Shown: positions 1 to 6,247, counted from the stretch's first letter. The stretch: 6,247 nucleotides of DNA from Rhodospirillales bacterium (GCA_029879665.1 JAOUPW010000129.1:1-6247), one strand, 5' to 3'. Program-made: numbers and translations. The notes: a model not told the origin generated them from the sequence alone.

Positions 1-1032
1 CTGTTCCGGGGCCGGCGCGGCGCCCTGGCGCTTGCCACCATCGGTGCCTGCGCCGGTTTTGGCGCCGTGTCCGGATCGTCCATGGCGACCGCGGCGACGA
101 TCGGCCGGGTGGCAATTCCGCAAATGCGCGAGTCCGGATACAATGTGAGCCTTGCCGCCGGAACCGTCGCCGCCGGCGGAACGCTGGGCATTCTGATCCC
201 ACCGTCGGTCATTCTTCTTATCTATGCCGCGATCGCGCGCCAATCGGTGCCGGAACTGTTTGCCGCGGCATTCATCCCCGGCATTTTACTGACCCTTCTG
301 TATATCGGCGTGACCCTGCTCCAGATCCAATTCAAAAAGGAACTCGCGCCAACCGTTGAAATCAAAGGATCAGGATCCCTGTGGCGTGATCTGATCGCAC
401 TGTGGGAAGCGCTGTTTCTGTTCGGCGTATCCGTCGGAGGTATTTACCTGGGATGGTTCAGCCCCACCGAAGCGGCGGCCATTGGCGCATTTCTGGCGAT
501 GGCTCTGGGGTTTGCCCGCCGCCGCCTTGATCTTAAAAGATCCCTACTCGCCATGCGGGCGGCGGCCGAAACCACGGGCATGTTATTTTTTATAATTCTC
601 GCCACGATTATGTTCACCTTTTTTATCGTGCAGACGCACCTTCCACAGACTTTCGCCGGGTGGGTCCAGGGCCTTAATCTTGGCACCGCCGGTGTTATTG
701 TGATCCTGACCTTGTTTTACATCGTTCTCGGATGCTTCCTGGAAGGTCTCGGGATTATCTTGATAACCACGCCTCTATTCGCGCCCCTGGTGGTCGCCAG
801 TGGTTTCGACATGATATGGTTTGGAATCTATCTGGTACTGATTGTCGAGCTGGGTCTGATCACGCCTCCGGTCGGCCTGAATCTTTACGTTATCGCCGAA
901 CAACTGCCGGACGTAAACATGAGAAAGATCTTTGCCGGCGTACTGCCGTTTACGCTGGCACTGTTGTTTATGATCGTACTGTTGGCGCTGTTCCCCCAGA
1001 TCGTATCCTGGCTGCCAAGGATGCTTTATTGA
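1..1032 (+). CDS. dctM: TRAP transporter large permease, DctM family (5' end outside window)
   Basis: This is the large membrane subunit of a tripartite ATP-independent periplasmic (TRAP) transporter, which in this family imports organic acids and related solutes using an ion gradient, together with a DctQ small subunit and a DctP binding protein. The frame is open from base 1, so the gene begins upstream; 343 residues are visible against about 430 for the family, so roughly 90 N-terminal residues are missing. Family landmarks, numbered from the window edge, are CAGFGAVSGSS (17-27), ILIPPS (64-69), GWFSPTEAAA (about 151-160) and ELGLITPPVGLN (about 283-294). The chain is strongly hydrophobic with several membrane segments. 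A GTG at 67 and ATG at 82 lie inside a conserved segment and are not believable starts. It ends 23 nt before the amidohydrolase gene. dctP and dctQ are expected to the left. The substrate is unknown, and the symbol is a family label, not a claim of C4-dicarboxylate specificity. Confidence 0.93.
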   Translation: MFRGRRGALALATIGACAGFGAVSGSSMATAATIGRVAIPQMRESGYNVSLAAGTVAAGGTLGILIPPSVILLIYAAIARQSVPELFAAAFIPGILLTLLYIGVTLLQIQFKKELAPTVEIKGSGSLWRDLIALWEALFLFGVSVGGIYLGWFSPTEAAAIGAFLAMALGFARRRLDLKRSLLAMRAAAETTGMLFFIILATIMFTFFIVQTHLPQTFAGWVQGLNLGTAGVIVILTLFYIVLGCFLEGLGIILITTPLFAPLVVASGFDMIWFGIYLVLIVELGLITPPVGLNLYVIAEQLPDVNMRKIFAGVLPFTLALLFMIVLLALFPQIVSWLPRMLY

Positions 1033-1041
1033 AAAGATACT

Positions 1042-1046
1042 AGGAG
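1042..1046 (+). promoter_or_regulatory. Ribosome binding site of the amidohydrolase gene
   Basis: AGGAG lies in the 23-nt gap after the TRAP permease stop codon, 9 nt before the ATG at 1056. This is a good Shine-Dalgarno match and supports that start. The gap is too short to show a convincing promoter or terminator, so co-transcription with the TRAP gene is likely. Confidence 0.75.
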
Positions 1047-1055
1047 AATTCTTTC

Positions 1056-2039
1056 ATGCCCGTGATCGACATCCACACCCACATGTTCGGCGATGCTTGG
1101 CTTGATATGCTGAGAAAACACGGCGGGCCGACCTACGACGCCCGAGAGTTTCCCGATAAGAGAAGTTATCTGGTCGAAAAGGGCGCGCCCGCCTGCGCCC
1201 TGGAACGCGAGGCATTCGATTACGATCTTCGTATCAAGCGGATGGATGAACACGGCATTGACATCGCCGTCGTTTCCCTAACTTCGCCCAACGTATTCTG
1301 GGGCACTCGGGAAATAAGCGCCGAAACGGCGCGCCTTGCCAACAATGAAATGGCGGCGGGCCAGGCGGCGCATCCGGACCGAATCCGTTTTTTCACCTCC
1401 ATTCCCTGGGAATATCCGGACCTGGCGGTGGCCGAATTGGAGCGCACCCTGGATATGGGCGCGGTCGGCGTGATGGTGACCGCCACCATCAACGGCCGCC
1501 ATCTGATTGATCCCTTGTTCGAACCCGTCTGGAAGGAAATCAACCGTCGTGCGCTGCCCGTCCTGGTGCACCCGACGGCGCCATTCGGGTCCAAGGAGGC
1601 GGAATTCGGAATTGAACGAGTTCTCATGCCGGGGCTGGGATTCATGTTCGATACCACATTGGGAATCGCCCGCATGGCGATCGATGGATTCTTTGAACGG
1701 TTCTCCGACCTCAACATCATTGCCTCGCACGGCGGCGGCTACCTTCCTTACGTCGCCGGGCGAATCGATATGTTCTTTAACGAAGACACACTGGTTGCGA
1801 AGAAGATCCCTCATCCTCCCAGTTTTTACTTGAGCCGCATCTATTACGACGCCGTCCTTTATGACGAAGCGGCGCTGAACGCCTGCGTCGCATTAGCGGG
1901 GCCGGAAAAAATTCTCTTCGGCACTGATTTTCCCATGCCCGCCGACATTCCCAAACTGTACAGCATCATCGACTCGCGGCCCGAAGATCAGAGTAACGCA
2001 ATCAAGGGCGGAAACGCGGTACGGCTGTTTAACCTATAG
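1056..2039 (+). CDS. Amidohydrolase-superfamily enzyme, ACMSD-like (amidohydrolase_2)
   Basis: This 327-residue cytoplasmic TIM-barrel enzyme probably uses one divalent metal to decarboxylate or hydrolyse a small carboxylated substrate. Visible metal and catalytic residues are the HxH pair H7 and H9 in IDIHTHMFG, H172 in VLVHPTAP, H225 in IIASHGGGYLPY and D291 in ILFGTDFPMP. Their spacing closely follows aminocarboxymuconate-semialdehyde decarboxylase (ACMSD), as do WGTREIS followed by ARLANNEMA (82-100) and the C-terminal KGGNAVRLF. R236 in AGRID fits one substrate-binding Arg of ACMSD, but the position of the other (human R47) appears to be C47 in a by-eye alignment from memory. Hence it is probably a relative with a different substrate; other options are the resorcylate, salicylate or carboxyvanillate decarboxylase groups, or a hydrolase. 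The ATG start has a good ribosome binding site and places HxH at the N-terminus as usual. It sits between two transport systems, suggesting it acts on the imported compound. Family is sure, reaction is not. Confidence 0.9.
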   Translation: MPVIDIHTHMFGDAWLDMLRKHGGPTYDAREFPDKRSYLVEKGAPACALEREAFDYDLRIKRMDEHGIDIAVVSLTSPNVFWGTREISAETARLANNEMAAGQAAHPDRIRFFTSIPWEYPDLAVAELERTLDMGAVGVMVTATINGRHLIDPLFEPVWKEINRRALPVLVHPTAPFGSKEAEFGIERVLMPGLGFMFDTTLGIARMAIDGFFERFSDLNIIASHGGGYLPYVAGRIDMFFNEDTLVAKKIPHPPSFYLSRIYYDAVLYDEAALNACVALAGPEKILFGTDFPMPADIPKLYSIIDSRPEDQSNAIKGGNAVRLFNL

Positions 2040-2046
2040 CTGAACG

Positions 2047-2769
2047 ATGCCGATACTTTCCCTACATGACGTATCTAAAAGTTTCGGCTCCCTTGTGGTT
2101 ATCGACCGATTGTCCCTGCACCTGAACGAAGGTGAGGCGCTCGGCATAATCGGTCCCAATGGGGCCGGCAAGACGACACTTTTCAACCTGATCACCGGCG
2201 ACCAGAAAGCGGACAGTGGACGCATTGAATTTCAGGGCCGGGAATTCGGGGGACAATCCGTTCATGCCCGCTGCCGGGGCGGCATCGGACGCACCTACCA
2301 GATTCCTCATCCCTTCGCCAAAATGACGGTCTTTGAAAATCTTCTGGTCGGCGCCGTCTATGGCAACGGACAGACGGAGCGCGCAAGTTATGACTCCTGT
2401 GTCGAAATTCTTGAAACGACACAGCTAACCGCAAAGGCCAATGAGCCCGCCGGGACGTTGACCCTGCTGGAGCGTAAACGGCTGGAACTGGCCCGCGCCC
2501 TGGCGACTAAACCCAAGGTGCTTCTTCTCGACGAAATCGGTGGGGGACTATCGGAACAGGAATGCCGGGAACTAATTGCAACAATTCGCACCATTCATAA
2601 AAGCGGCGTTTCCCTGATCTGGATCGAGCATATCGTTCATGCCCTGATGTCCGTGGCCGAGCGTCTGGTGGTGATTAATTTCGGGCGCAAACTGGACGAC
2701 GGACATCCCGAAACCGTGATGAACAATCCCGATGTCCAGGAAGTTTACATGGGGATCAGCGCCGCATGA
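2047..2769 (+). CDS. livG: LIV/HAAT-type ABC transporter ATP-binding protein LivG
   Basis: This 240-residue cytoplasmic ATPase subunit powers an importer of the branched-chain amino acid (LIV/HAAT) class, expected to pair with LivF under the LivH/LivM membrane dimer. Visible motifs are Walker A GPNGAGKT (36-43, K42), a Q-loop in GRTYQIPHPF (Q85), Walker B KVLLLDE (157-163, D162 and E163) and the switch His in WIEHIVHAL (H195). QIPHPFAKMTVFENLLVG and the ending NNPDVQEVYMG are typical of LivG. The signature is odd: where E. coli LivG has a GQQ-containing motif before RRLE, this protein has LTLLERKRLELARALA (138-153), with no SGGQ-like core. Walker B is followed by I rather than the usual P. 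The start lies 7 nt after the amidohydrolase stop with no clear Shine-Dalgarno, so translation may be coupled; the ATG fits the family N-terminus. The transported substrate may be an amino acid, amide or aromatic acid and cannot be fixed from the sequence. Confidence 0.93.
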   Translation: MPILSLHDVSKSFGSLVVIDRLSLHLNEGEALGIIGPNGAGKTTLFNLITGDQKADSGRIEFQGREFGGQSVHARCRGGIGRTYQIPHPFAKMTVFENLLVGAVYGNGQTERASYDSCVEILETTQLTAKANEPAGTLTLLERKRLELARALATKPKVLLLDEIGGGLSEQECRELIATIRTIHKSGVSLIWIEHIVHALMSVAERLVVINFGRKLDDGHPETVMNNPDVQEVYMGISAA

Positions 2770-3464
2770 GCATGTTGGAAACCCGAAAACTTGAATCTTT
2801 CTATGGCGATTTCCAGGCGTTGTTCGGCCTTGATGTCACCATCTCGCCGGGCGAAACCGTCGCCATCATCGGCGCCAACGGCGCCGGAAAATCCACCTTC
2901 CTGCGCTCCCTGTGCGGTCTGATGACGGAAACCAGGGGGGAAATTTTTTTCGAGGGGCAAAAAATATCTGGACGCCGGGCTAATCAGATTGTCCGATTGG
3001 GCATCGCCATGGTTCCCGAAGGGCGGCGCCTGTTTCAGTCTCTCAACGTCGAGGAAAATTTACTTCTCGGCGGATACGCCAAACGGTCCGGACCCTGGTC
3101 CCTGGACTCCGTTTACAAACTTTTTCCTATGCTCAAGGAACGCAGACAGACCATGGCCACCGACCTAAGTGGCGGTCAGCAGCAGATGGTTGCCATTGGC
3201 CGCGCCTTGATGTCGAACCCGCGATTATTGTTGTGCGACGAACTCAGTCTCGGCCTCGCCCCCATTGTCATCAAGGATATCTACGCCGCCCTGCCGGAAA
3301 TTTCCCGAGAAGGATCAACCGTGATCATCGTCGAACAGGACATCAACCAAGCGATGGCCGTGTCCGATCGCCTGTATTGCCTGCAGGAAGGCCGGATTTC
3401 GCTGCAAGGCCCTCCTGGAAGTCTTACGCGGGATCGCATTTCTCAAGCCTATTTCGGGATGTGA
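2766..3464 (+). CDS. livF: LIV/HAAT-type ABC transporter ATP-binding protein LivF
   Basis: This is the second ATPase of the importer, 232 residues, close to the family length. Motifs are Walker A GANGAGKS (36-43), the LivF-type PEGRRLF segment (84-90) in place of a standard Q-loop, a full signature LSGGQQQ (134-140), Walker B RLLLCDE (153-159) and D-loop SLGLAP (161-166). The switch histidine is replaced by Q191 in VEQDINQAM; E. coli LivF also has Gln there, so this is a family trait and not damage. The usual DEP after Walker B is DEL here. The ATG overlaps the livG stop in an ATGA (2766-2769), the normal arrangement for translational coupling, with a GGGGA 10 nt upstream at 2751-2755. A second ATG two codons in (2772) is a possible alternative start. 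It likely pairs with LivG as a heterodimer in which this protein supplies the intact signature motif. Confidence 0.95.
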   Translation: MSMLETRKLESFYGDFQALFGLDVTISPGETVAIIGANGAGKSTFLRSLCGLMTETRGEIFFEGQKISGRRANQIVRLGIAMVPEGRRLFQSLNVEENLLLGGYAKRSGPWSLDSVYKLFPMLKERRQTMATDLSGGQQQMVAIGRALMSNPRLLLCDELSLGLAPIVIKDIYAALPEISREGSTVIIVEQDINQAMAVSDRLYCLQEGRISLQGPPGSLTRDRISQAYFGM

Positions 3465-3470
3465 ACGAAT

Positions 3471-4340
3471 ATGGAATGGATCTCGACCATCATTCAGGGG
3501 GTTTTATTGGGGGGACTCTATGCCCTGTTCGCCACCGGCCTGTCCCTCATCTTTGGGGTGATGCGGCTGGTCAATATCGCCCATGGCGATTTTATCGTTC
3601 TTGCCGCCTTCGTCGCCCTGGGAATTGTTTCCGGACTCGGCCTGCATCCCTTCACCAGCCTTGTCATCGTCATTCCGCTGATGGCGGCTCTCGGCTATGT
3701 TCTCCAGCGGGGACTTCTCAACCAGACCCTGGGACGGGACATCCTGCCGCCGCTTCTGGTGACCTTCGGGCTTTCCATAATTCTTGAGAATGTTCTGCTA
3801 GAAATCTTTTCCGCCGACAGCCAACGCCTGCAGGCCGGACCTCTGGAAACGGCCAGTCTGTCCCTGCCCGGCGACATTGCAATCGGCTACTTTCCGCTTT
3901 TGATTTTCGTTTCCGCCGTTGTCGTCATTGCCGGGCTTCAGTTCGTGCTTTTCCATACCGAGCTGGGGCGTTTGTTTCGCGCCACGTCCGACGACCAGGA
4001 AACAGCGCAATTGATGGGCATCGACAATCATCATGTATTTGCCCTGGCCATGGCCATCGCCTTCGGCGTTGTCGCGGTGGCCGGAGTGTTCATGGCGATC
4101 CGTACCAATTTTGATCCTTCGGTCGGGCCAGCACGGCTGATTTATGCCTTCGAAGCGGTGATCATCGGCGGGTTGGGAAGCCCCTGGGGAACCTTGGCCG
4201 GCGGCGTCATTCTCGGTGTATCCCAGGCGGTCGGCGCCAAGATCAATCCCGGTTGGCAGATTCTTGCCGGCCATGTGGTATTTCTGGCCGTGCTGGTGGT
4301 CCGGCCCCGGGGCCTGTTCGAAAAGGTGCAGGACCTATGA
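3471..4340 (+). CDS. livH: LIV/HAAT-type ABC transporter permease LivH
   Basis: This 289-residue inner-membrane permease forms half of the translocation pore with LivM. The family opening is present: GGLYALFATGLSLIFGVMRL (14-33) followed by VNIAHGDF (34-41). A cytoplasmic coupling loop that should contact an ATPase subunit is seen at 166-184 (GRLFRATSDDQETAQLMGI), and the conserved C-terminal segment VIIGGLGSPWGTLAGGVILG lies at 230-249. The protein consists mostly of hydrophobic helices, with a more polar stretch around 113-136 that may face the periplasm. It starts 6 nt after the livF stop; only a weak GGGA (3456-3459) precedes the ATG, so coupling to livF is likely. It ends in an ATGA overlap with livM. 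The C-terminus GLFEKVQDL is ordinary for the family. Confidence 0.95.
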   Translation: MEWISTIIQGVLLGGLYALFATGLSLIFGVMRLVNIAHGDFIVLAAFVALGIVSGLGLHPFTSLVIVIPLMAALGYVLQRGLLNQTLGRDILPPLLVTFGLSIILENVLLEIFSADSQRLQAGPLETASLSLPGDIAIGYFPLLIFVSAVVVIAGLQFVLFHTELGRLFRATSDDQETAQLMGIDNHHVFALAMAIAFGVVAVAGVFMAIRTNFDPSVGPARLIYAFEAVIIGGLGSPWGTLAGGVILGVSQAVGAKINPGWQILAGHVVFLAVLVVRPRGLFEKVQDL

Positions 4341-5377
4341 CCATGACCGGGGCCATGTCTTATTCCGTTGAACGCAGCACCCGACTCAGTCGCTTCGCCG
4401 CCCTGCTCGGCACAATAGTGCTGGTCGTGCTTTTTACGGTGCCGTTCTGGGGCGGACGGTCCGAAATGCGCTTTATCGTCGAGATCTGCTATTACTTGGC
4501 GCTGGCCCAGATGTGGAACCTGCTCGCCGGCTACGCCGGGCTGGTTTCCGTCGGCCAACAGGCCTTCGTCGGCTTCGGCGGATATATGCTGTTTGTATTC
4601 TCAATTTTTTTCGGTGTTCATCCGTTACTCGCAGTGTTGCTGGGCGGAATTCTTGCCGCCGCCATAGCCGTACCGACGGCCTTCGTGGTTTTTCGTCTGC
4701 GCGGCGCTTATTTCGCCATTGGCACCTGGGTCATGGCCGAAGTCTACCGCCTTGTGTTTGCCCAGGTCAGCGCCCTTGGCGGTGGCTCAGGAAAAAGCCT
4801 GCCGGTTGCCGTCGTCAAGTCCATTGCCGACAGCCGCGAAATGCGCGACATGACCATCTATTGGCTCGGTCTCGCCATCGCCATTTGCACGGTGGCTCTT
4901 GTCTATCTCGTGCTACGTTCGCGCCACGGGCTTGCCCTGACGGCGATCCGAGATTCGGAACGGGCGGCGGAAAGCGTCGGCGTCGATAATTTTATTACCA
5001 AGCTCTGGGTCTATATCGTCGCCGCCTTCGGGACCGGCCTTGTCGGCGGACTGATTTTTCTGGAAAAATTACGCATTTCTCCGGATGCCGGATTCAATTT
5101 GCTGGACTGGACGGCCAACGTTATTTTCATTGTCGTGATCGGCGGCATCGGCACCATCGAAGGCCCGTTTCTTGGCGTCATCATTTTTTTCTTACTGCGG
5201 GAACTGTTCGCCGATCTGGGATCCTGGTACCTGATTATGCTGGGCAGCGCTGCCGTTCTTATCATGCTCAAGGCGCCACAAGGGCTTTGGGGGTTGATTT
5301 CGGAACGTTATTCTCTTCATTTCTTCCCGGTGCAACGGCGGTTGCGATTCAATGCCAACAAGGAGGATTCTCAGTGA
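4337..5377 (+). CDS. livM: LIV/HAAT-type ABC transporter permease LivM
   Basis: This is the second membrane permease of the importer, 346 residues from the chosen start. LivM landmarks are NLLAGYAGLVSVGQQAFVGF (61-80), LRGAYFAIGTWVMAEVYRLV (121-140), the cytoplasmic coupling loop LTAIRDSERAAESVGVD (201-217) and VIGGIGTIEGPFLG (267-280). The frame is open back to an ATG at 4253, but that would overlap livH by 88 nt and add a Pro/Gly/Arg-rich non-membrane leader. The ATG at 4337 overlaps the livH stop as ATGA, has AAAAGG (4321-4326) and AGGA (4330-4333) upstream, and puts a short polar N-terminus before the first helix (about 21-38), so it is preferred; ATGs at 4343 and 4355 are also possible. 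The polar C-terminal tail (about 322-346) is probably cytoplasmic. Its last codons contain the ribosome binding site of the following SDR gene. Confidence 0.94.
   Translation: MTMTGAMSYSVERSTRLSRFAALLGTIVLVVLFTVPFWGGRSEMRFIVEICYYLALAQMWNLLAGYAGLVSVGQQAFVGFGGYMLFVFSIFFGVHPLLAVLLGGILAAAIAVPTAFVVFRLRGAYFAIGTWVMAEVYRLVFAQVSALGGGSGKSLPVAVVKSIADSREMRDMTIYWLGLAIAICTVALVYLVLRSRHGLALTAIRDSERAAESVGVDNFITKLWVYIVAAFGTGLVGGLIFLEKLRISPDAGFNLLDWTANVIFIVVIGGIGTIEGPFLGVIIFFLLRELFADLGSWYLIMLGSAAVLIMLKAPQGLWGLISERYSLHFFPVQRRLRFNANKEDSQ
5361..5366 (+). promoter_or_regulatory. Ribosome binding site that sets the SDR start
   Basis: A perfect AGGAGG lies within the last codons of livM, 7 nt before a GTG at 5374. 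This is the strongest Shine-Dalgarno in the window. It decides in favour of the GTG start over an in-frame TTG at 5287, which would run 91 nt into livM. Confidence 0.85.
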
Positions 5378-6180
5378 TCAAACCGGATATATTGACGGAT
5401 CCGTCCAGACTGTTTGATGTTCGGGAAAAAGTCGCCATCGTTACCGGCGCCACCGGCGCTCTCGGCGGCATGGCATGCCGGATACTGGCCGCCGCCGGTG
5501 CCCGGCTGGTGCTCGCCGATGCTCCTGACCGGCCCCTGACGGAAATGGAACAAACATGCGCCGGTCTCGGCGCCCAGGTCGAACGGGTCGAACGGTTGCC
5601 GAAATCCACCGAGGACTGCGATGCAATTGTCGAAGCGGCGAAGAACAGGTTCGGACGTGTGGATATTCTGCTGGTCGCATCCGGCATGAATGATGTCGAT
5701 CCCATTGTTGACCTCAGTCTGGATCGGTTTGAAGCGGTGATGGAAGCCAACACCACCGATTCCTGGCGCATGTGCAAGACGGTCGGCCGCGTCATGATCG
5801 AACAGGGGGACGGAGGAAAAGTGATTATGGTATCGTCCACCCGGGGCATACTGGGCCATCCGGCGGGCTATACAGCCTATTGCGCGTCGAAAGGTGCGAT
5901 TGACGGCATCACCAGGGCCCTGGCCTGCGAATGGGGAAAATACGGCATTACCGTCAATGCCCTGGGGCCGACGGTCTTCCGCTCACCCCTGACCGCCTGG
6001 ATGTTCGAAGACACCGAACGGGGACGGGAAACCCGGGATGCCATGCTCTCCCGCATTCCGCTCGGCCGTCTGGGCGAACCCGAAGATCTGGCCGGACCGC
6101 TGCTATTTCTCGCTTCGGCTGCGTCTGATTTTTATACTGGGCATGTTCTATATGCGGACGGAGGATATTCTGCGGGCTGA
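5374..6180 (+). CDS. Short-chain dehydrogenase/reductase (classical SDR)
   Basis: This 268-residue cytoplasmic NAD(P)-dependent oxidoreductase probably interconverts an alcohol and a carbonyl group. The Rossmann glycine motif is TGATGALG (24-31). An acidic residue at the end of the second strand (D49 in LVLADA) favours NAD(H) over NADP(H). The catalytic pair is Y169 and K173 in YCASK, with the Ser at S154 or S155 in MVSSTRG; N126 in EANTTD is the likely catalytic Asn. The usual NNAG is VASG (101-104). GHPAGYTAYCASKGA resembles gluconate 5-dehydrogenase-like and similar sugar or polyol SDRs, but substrate cannot be assigned. The C-terminus LYADGGYSAG is canonical, so the protein is complete. 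The GTG start is chosen because it overlaps the livM stop as GTGA (5374-5377) behind a perfect Shine-Dalgarno; roughly 19 residues precede the first strand. Its position last in the transport operon suggests a catabolic step on the imported compound, which is an inference. Confidence 0.93.
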   Translation: MIKPDILTDPSRLFDVREKVAIVTGATGALGGMACRILAAAGARLVLADAPDRPLTEMEQTCAGLGAQVERVERLPKSTEDCDAIVEAAKNRFGRVDILLVASGMNDVDPIVDLSLDRFEAVMEANTTDSWRMCKTVGRVMIEQGDGGKVIMVSSTRGILGHPAGYTAYCASKGAIDGITRALACEWGKYGITVNALGPTVFRSPLTAWMFEDTERGRETRDAMLSRIPLGRLGEPEDLAGPLLFLASAASDFYTGHVLYADGGYSAG

Positions 6181-6247
6181 GTAATGGCCTTCCTTGCCGG
6201 AACATGACGCTCCGATTCAGGATGTTATCGAGGTCATGTCCATAGGC
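6181..6247. other. Tail after the SDR gene, no gene assigned
   Basis: These 67 bases hold a 7-bp inverted repeat (ACATGAC at 6202-6208 and GTCATGT at 6233-6239, 24-nt spacer) without a following T-run, so it is not a recognisable intrinsic terminator. On the + strand, a frame is open from a TTG at 6194 to the window edge (18 codons, LPEHDAPIQDVIEVMSIG); it could be the start of another gene but has no ribosome binding site. On the - strand, a short frame from the edge stops at 6217-6219 and could be the end of a convergent gene. Neither can be decided from the window. Confidence 0.3.

Noticed and set aside
1220..1814. Two long open frames on the - strand (1220-1720 and 1278-1814) opposite the amidohydrolase gene
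   Set aside because: They lie fully inside a gene with a complete set of catalytic motifs, their translations show no recognisable domain, and long antisense frames are expected in GC-rich coding DNA.
3233..3787. + strand open frame of 184 codons across the livF/livH junction
   Set aside because: It is an alternate frame over two well-supported genes; the translation is Arg/Pro/His-rich with no known motif.
4253..4336. Upstream extension of livM
   Set aside because: It would overlap livH by 88 nt, and the added residues do not look like a LivM N-terminus; the ATGA overlap at 4337 is the better start.
3798..4558. Two - strand open frames (3798-4274 and 4142-4558) opposite livH and livM
   Set aside because: The translations are rich in Gly, Gln, His and Arg without domain-like order, and the opposite strand encodes conserved permease motifs throughout.
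5349..5859. - strand open frames of about 160 codons (5349-5849 and 5371-5859) opposite the SDR gene
   Set aside because: They are antisense shadows of an SDR with intact glycine and YxxxK motifs, with no independent start signal or recognisable product.
6202..6239. 7-bp inverted repeat as a possible terminator or operator
   Set aside because: The stem is short, the spacer is 24 nt and no T-run follows; a repeat this small can arise by chance.
1..6247. tRNA or rRNA genes, CRISPR arrays, insertion sequences, toxin-antitoxin or defence genes, riboswitches
   Set aside because: None seen on reading both strands. Non-coding space is limited to gaps of 23 nt or less and the 67-base tail, leaving no room for an array or structured leader.

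Overview
The window is a bacterial chromosomal segment, moderately GC-rich by eye, with every convincing gene on the + strand. The protein families and sequence style (TRAP and branched-chain-amino-acid-type ABC transport beside small catabolic enzymes) suggest an alphaproteobacterium, but no ribosomal or other marker gene is present, so this is an inference.

Layout: (1) 1-1032, the C-terminal three quarters or so of a TRAP transporter large permease (DctM family), cut by the left edge. (2) 1056-2039, a metal-dependent amidohydrolase-superfamily enzyme of the ACMSD-like decarboxylase/hydrolase group. (3) 2047-5377, a four-gene ABC cassette of the LIV/HAAT type: ATPase livG, ATPase livF, permease livH, permease livM. 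(4) 5374-6180, a classical short-chain dehydrogenase/reductase (SDR). (5) 6181-6247, a short tail with no assignable gene.

The genes are packed as one probable transcription unit. Junctions are a 23-nt gap (dctM to amidohydrolase), a 7-nt gap (to livG), a 4-nt ATGA overlap (livG/livF), a 6-nt gap (to livH), a 4-nt ATGA overlap (livH/livM) and a 4-nt GTGA overlap (livM/SDR). No internal promoter or terminator is evident. A plausible reading is a scavenging and catabolic operon: two unrelated uptake systems bring in one or more small organic compounds, probably carboxylates, amino-acid-like or aromatic acids, and the cytoplasmic amidohydrolase and SDR carry out early degradation steps. The substrate cannot be read from the sequence, and no periplasmic binding protein for either transporter lies in the window.

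I see no convincing evidence of a new defence, mobile or RNA-based system. The points most worth checking are the pairing of TRAP and ABC importers with two enzymes, the paired loss of ABC catalytic motifs in livG and livF that predicts one working and one degenerate ATP site, and an ACMSD-like active site that seems to lack one substrate-binding arginine.
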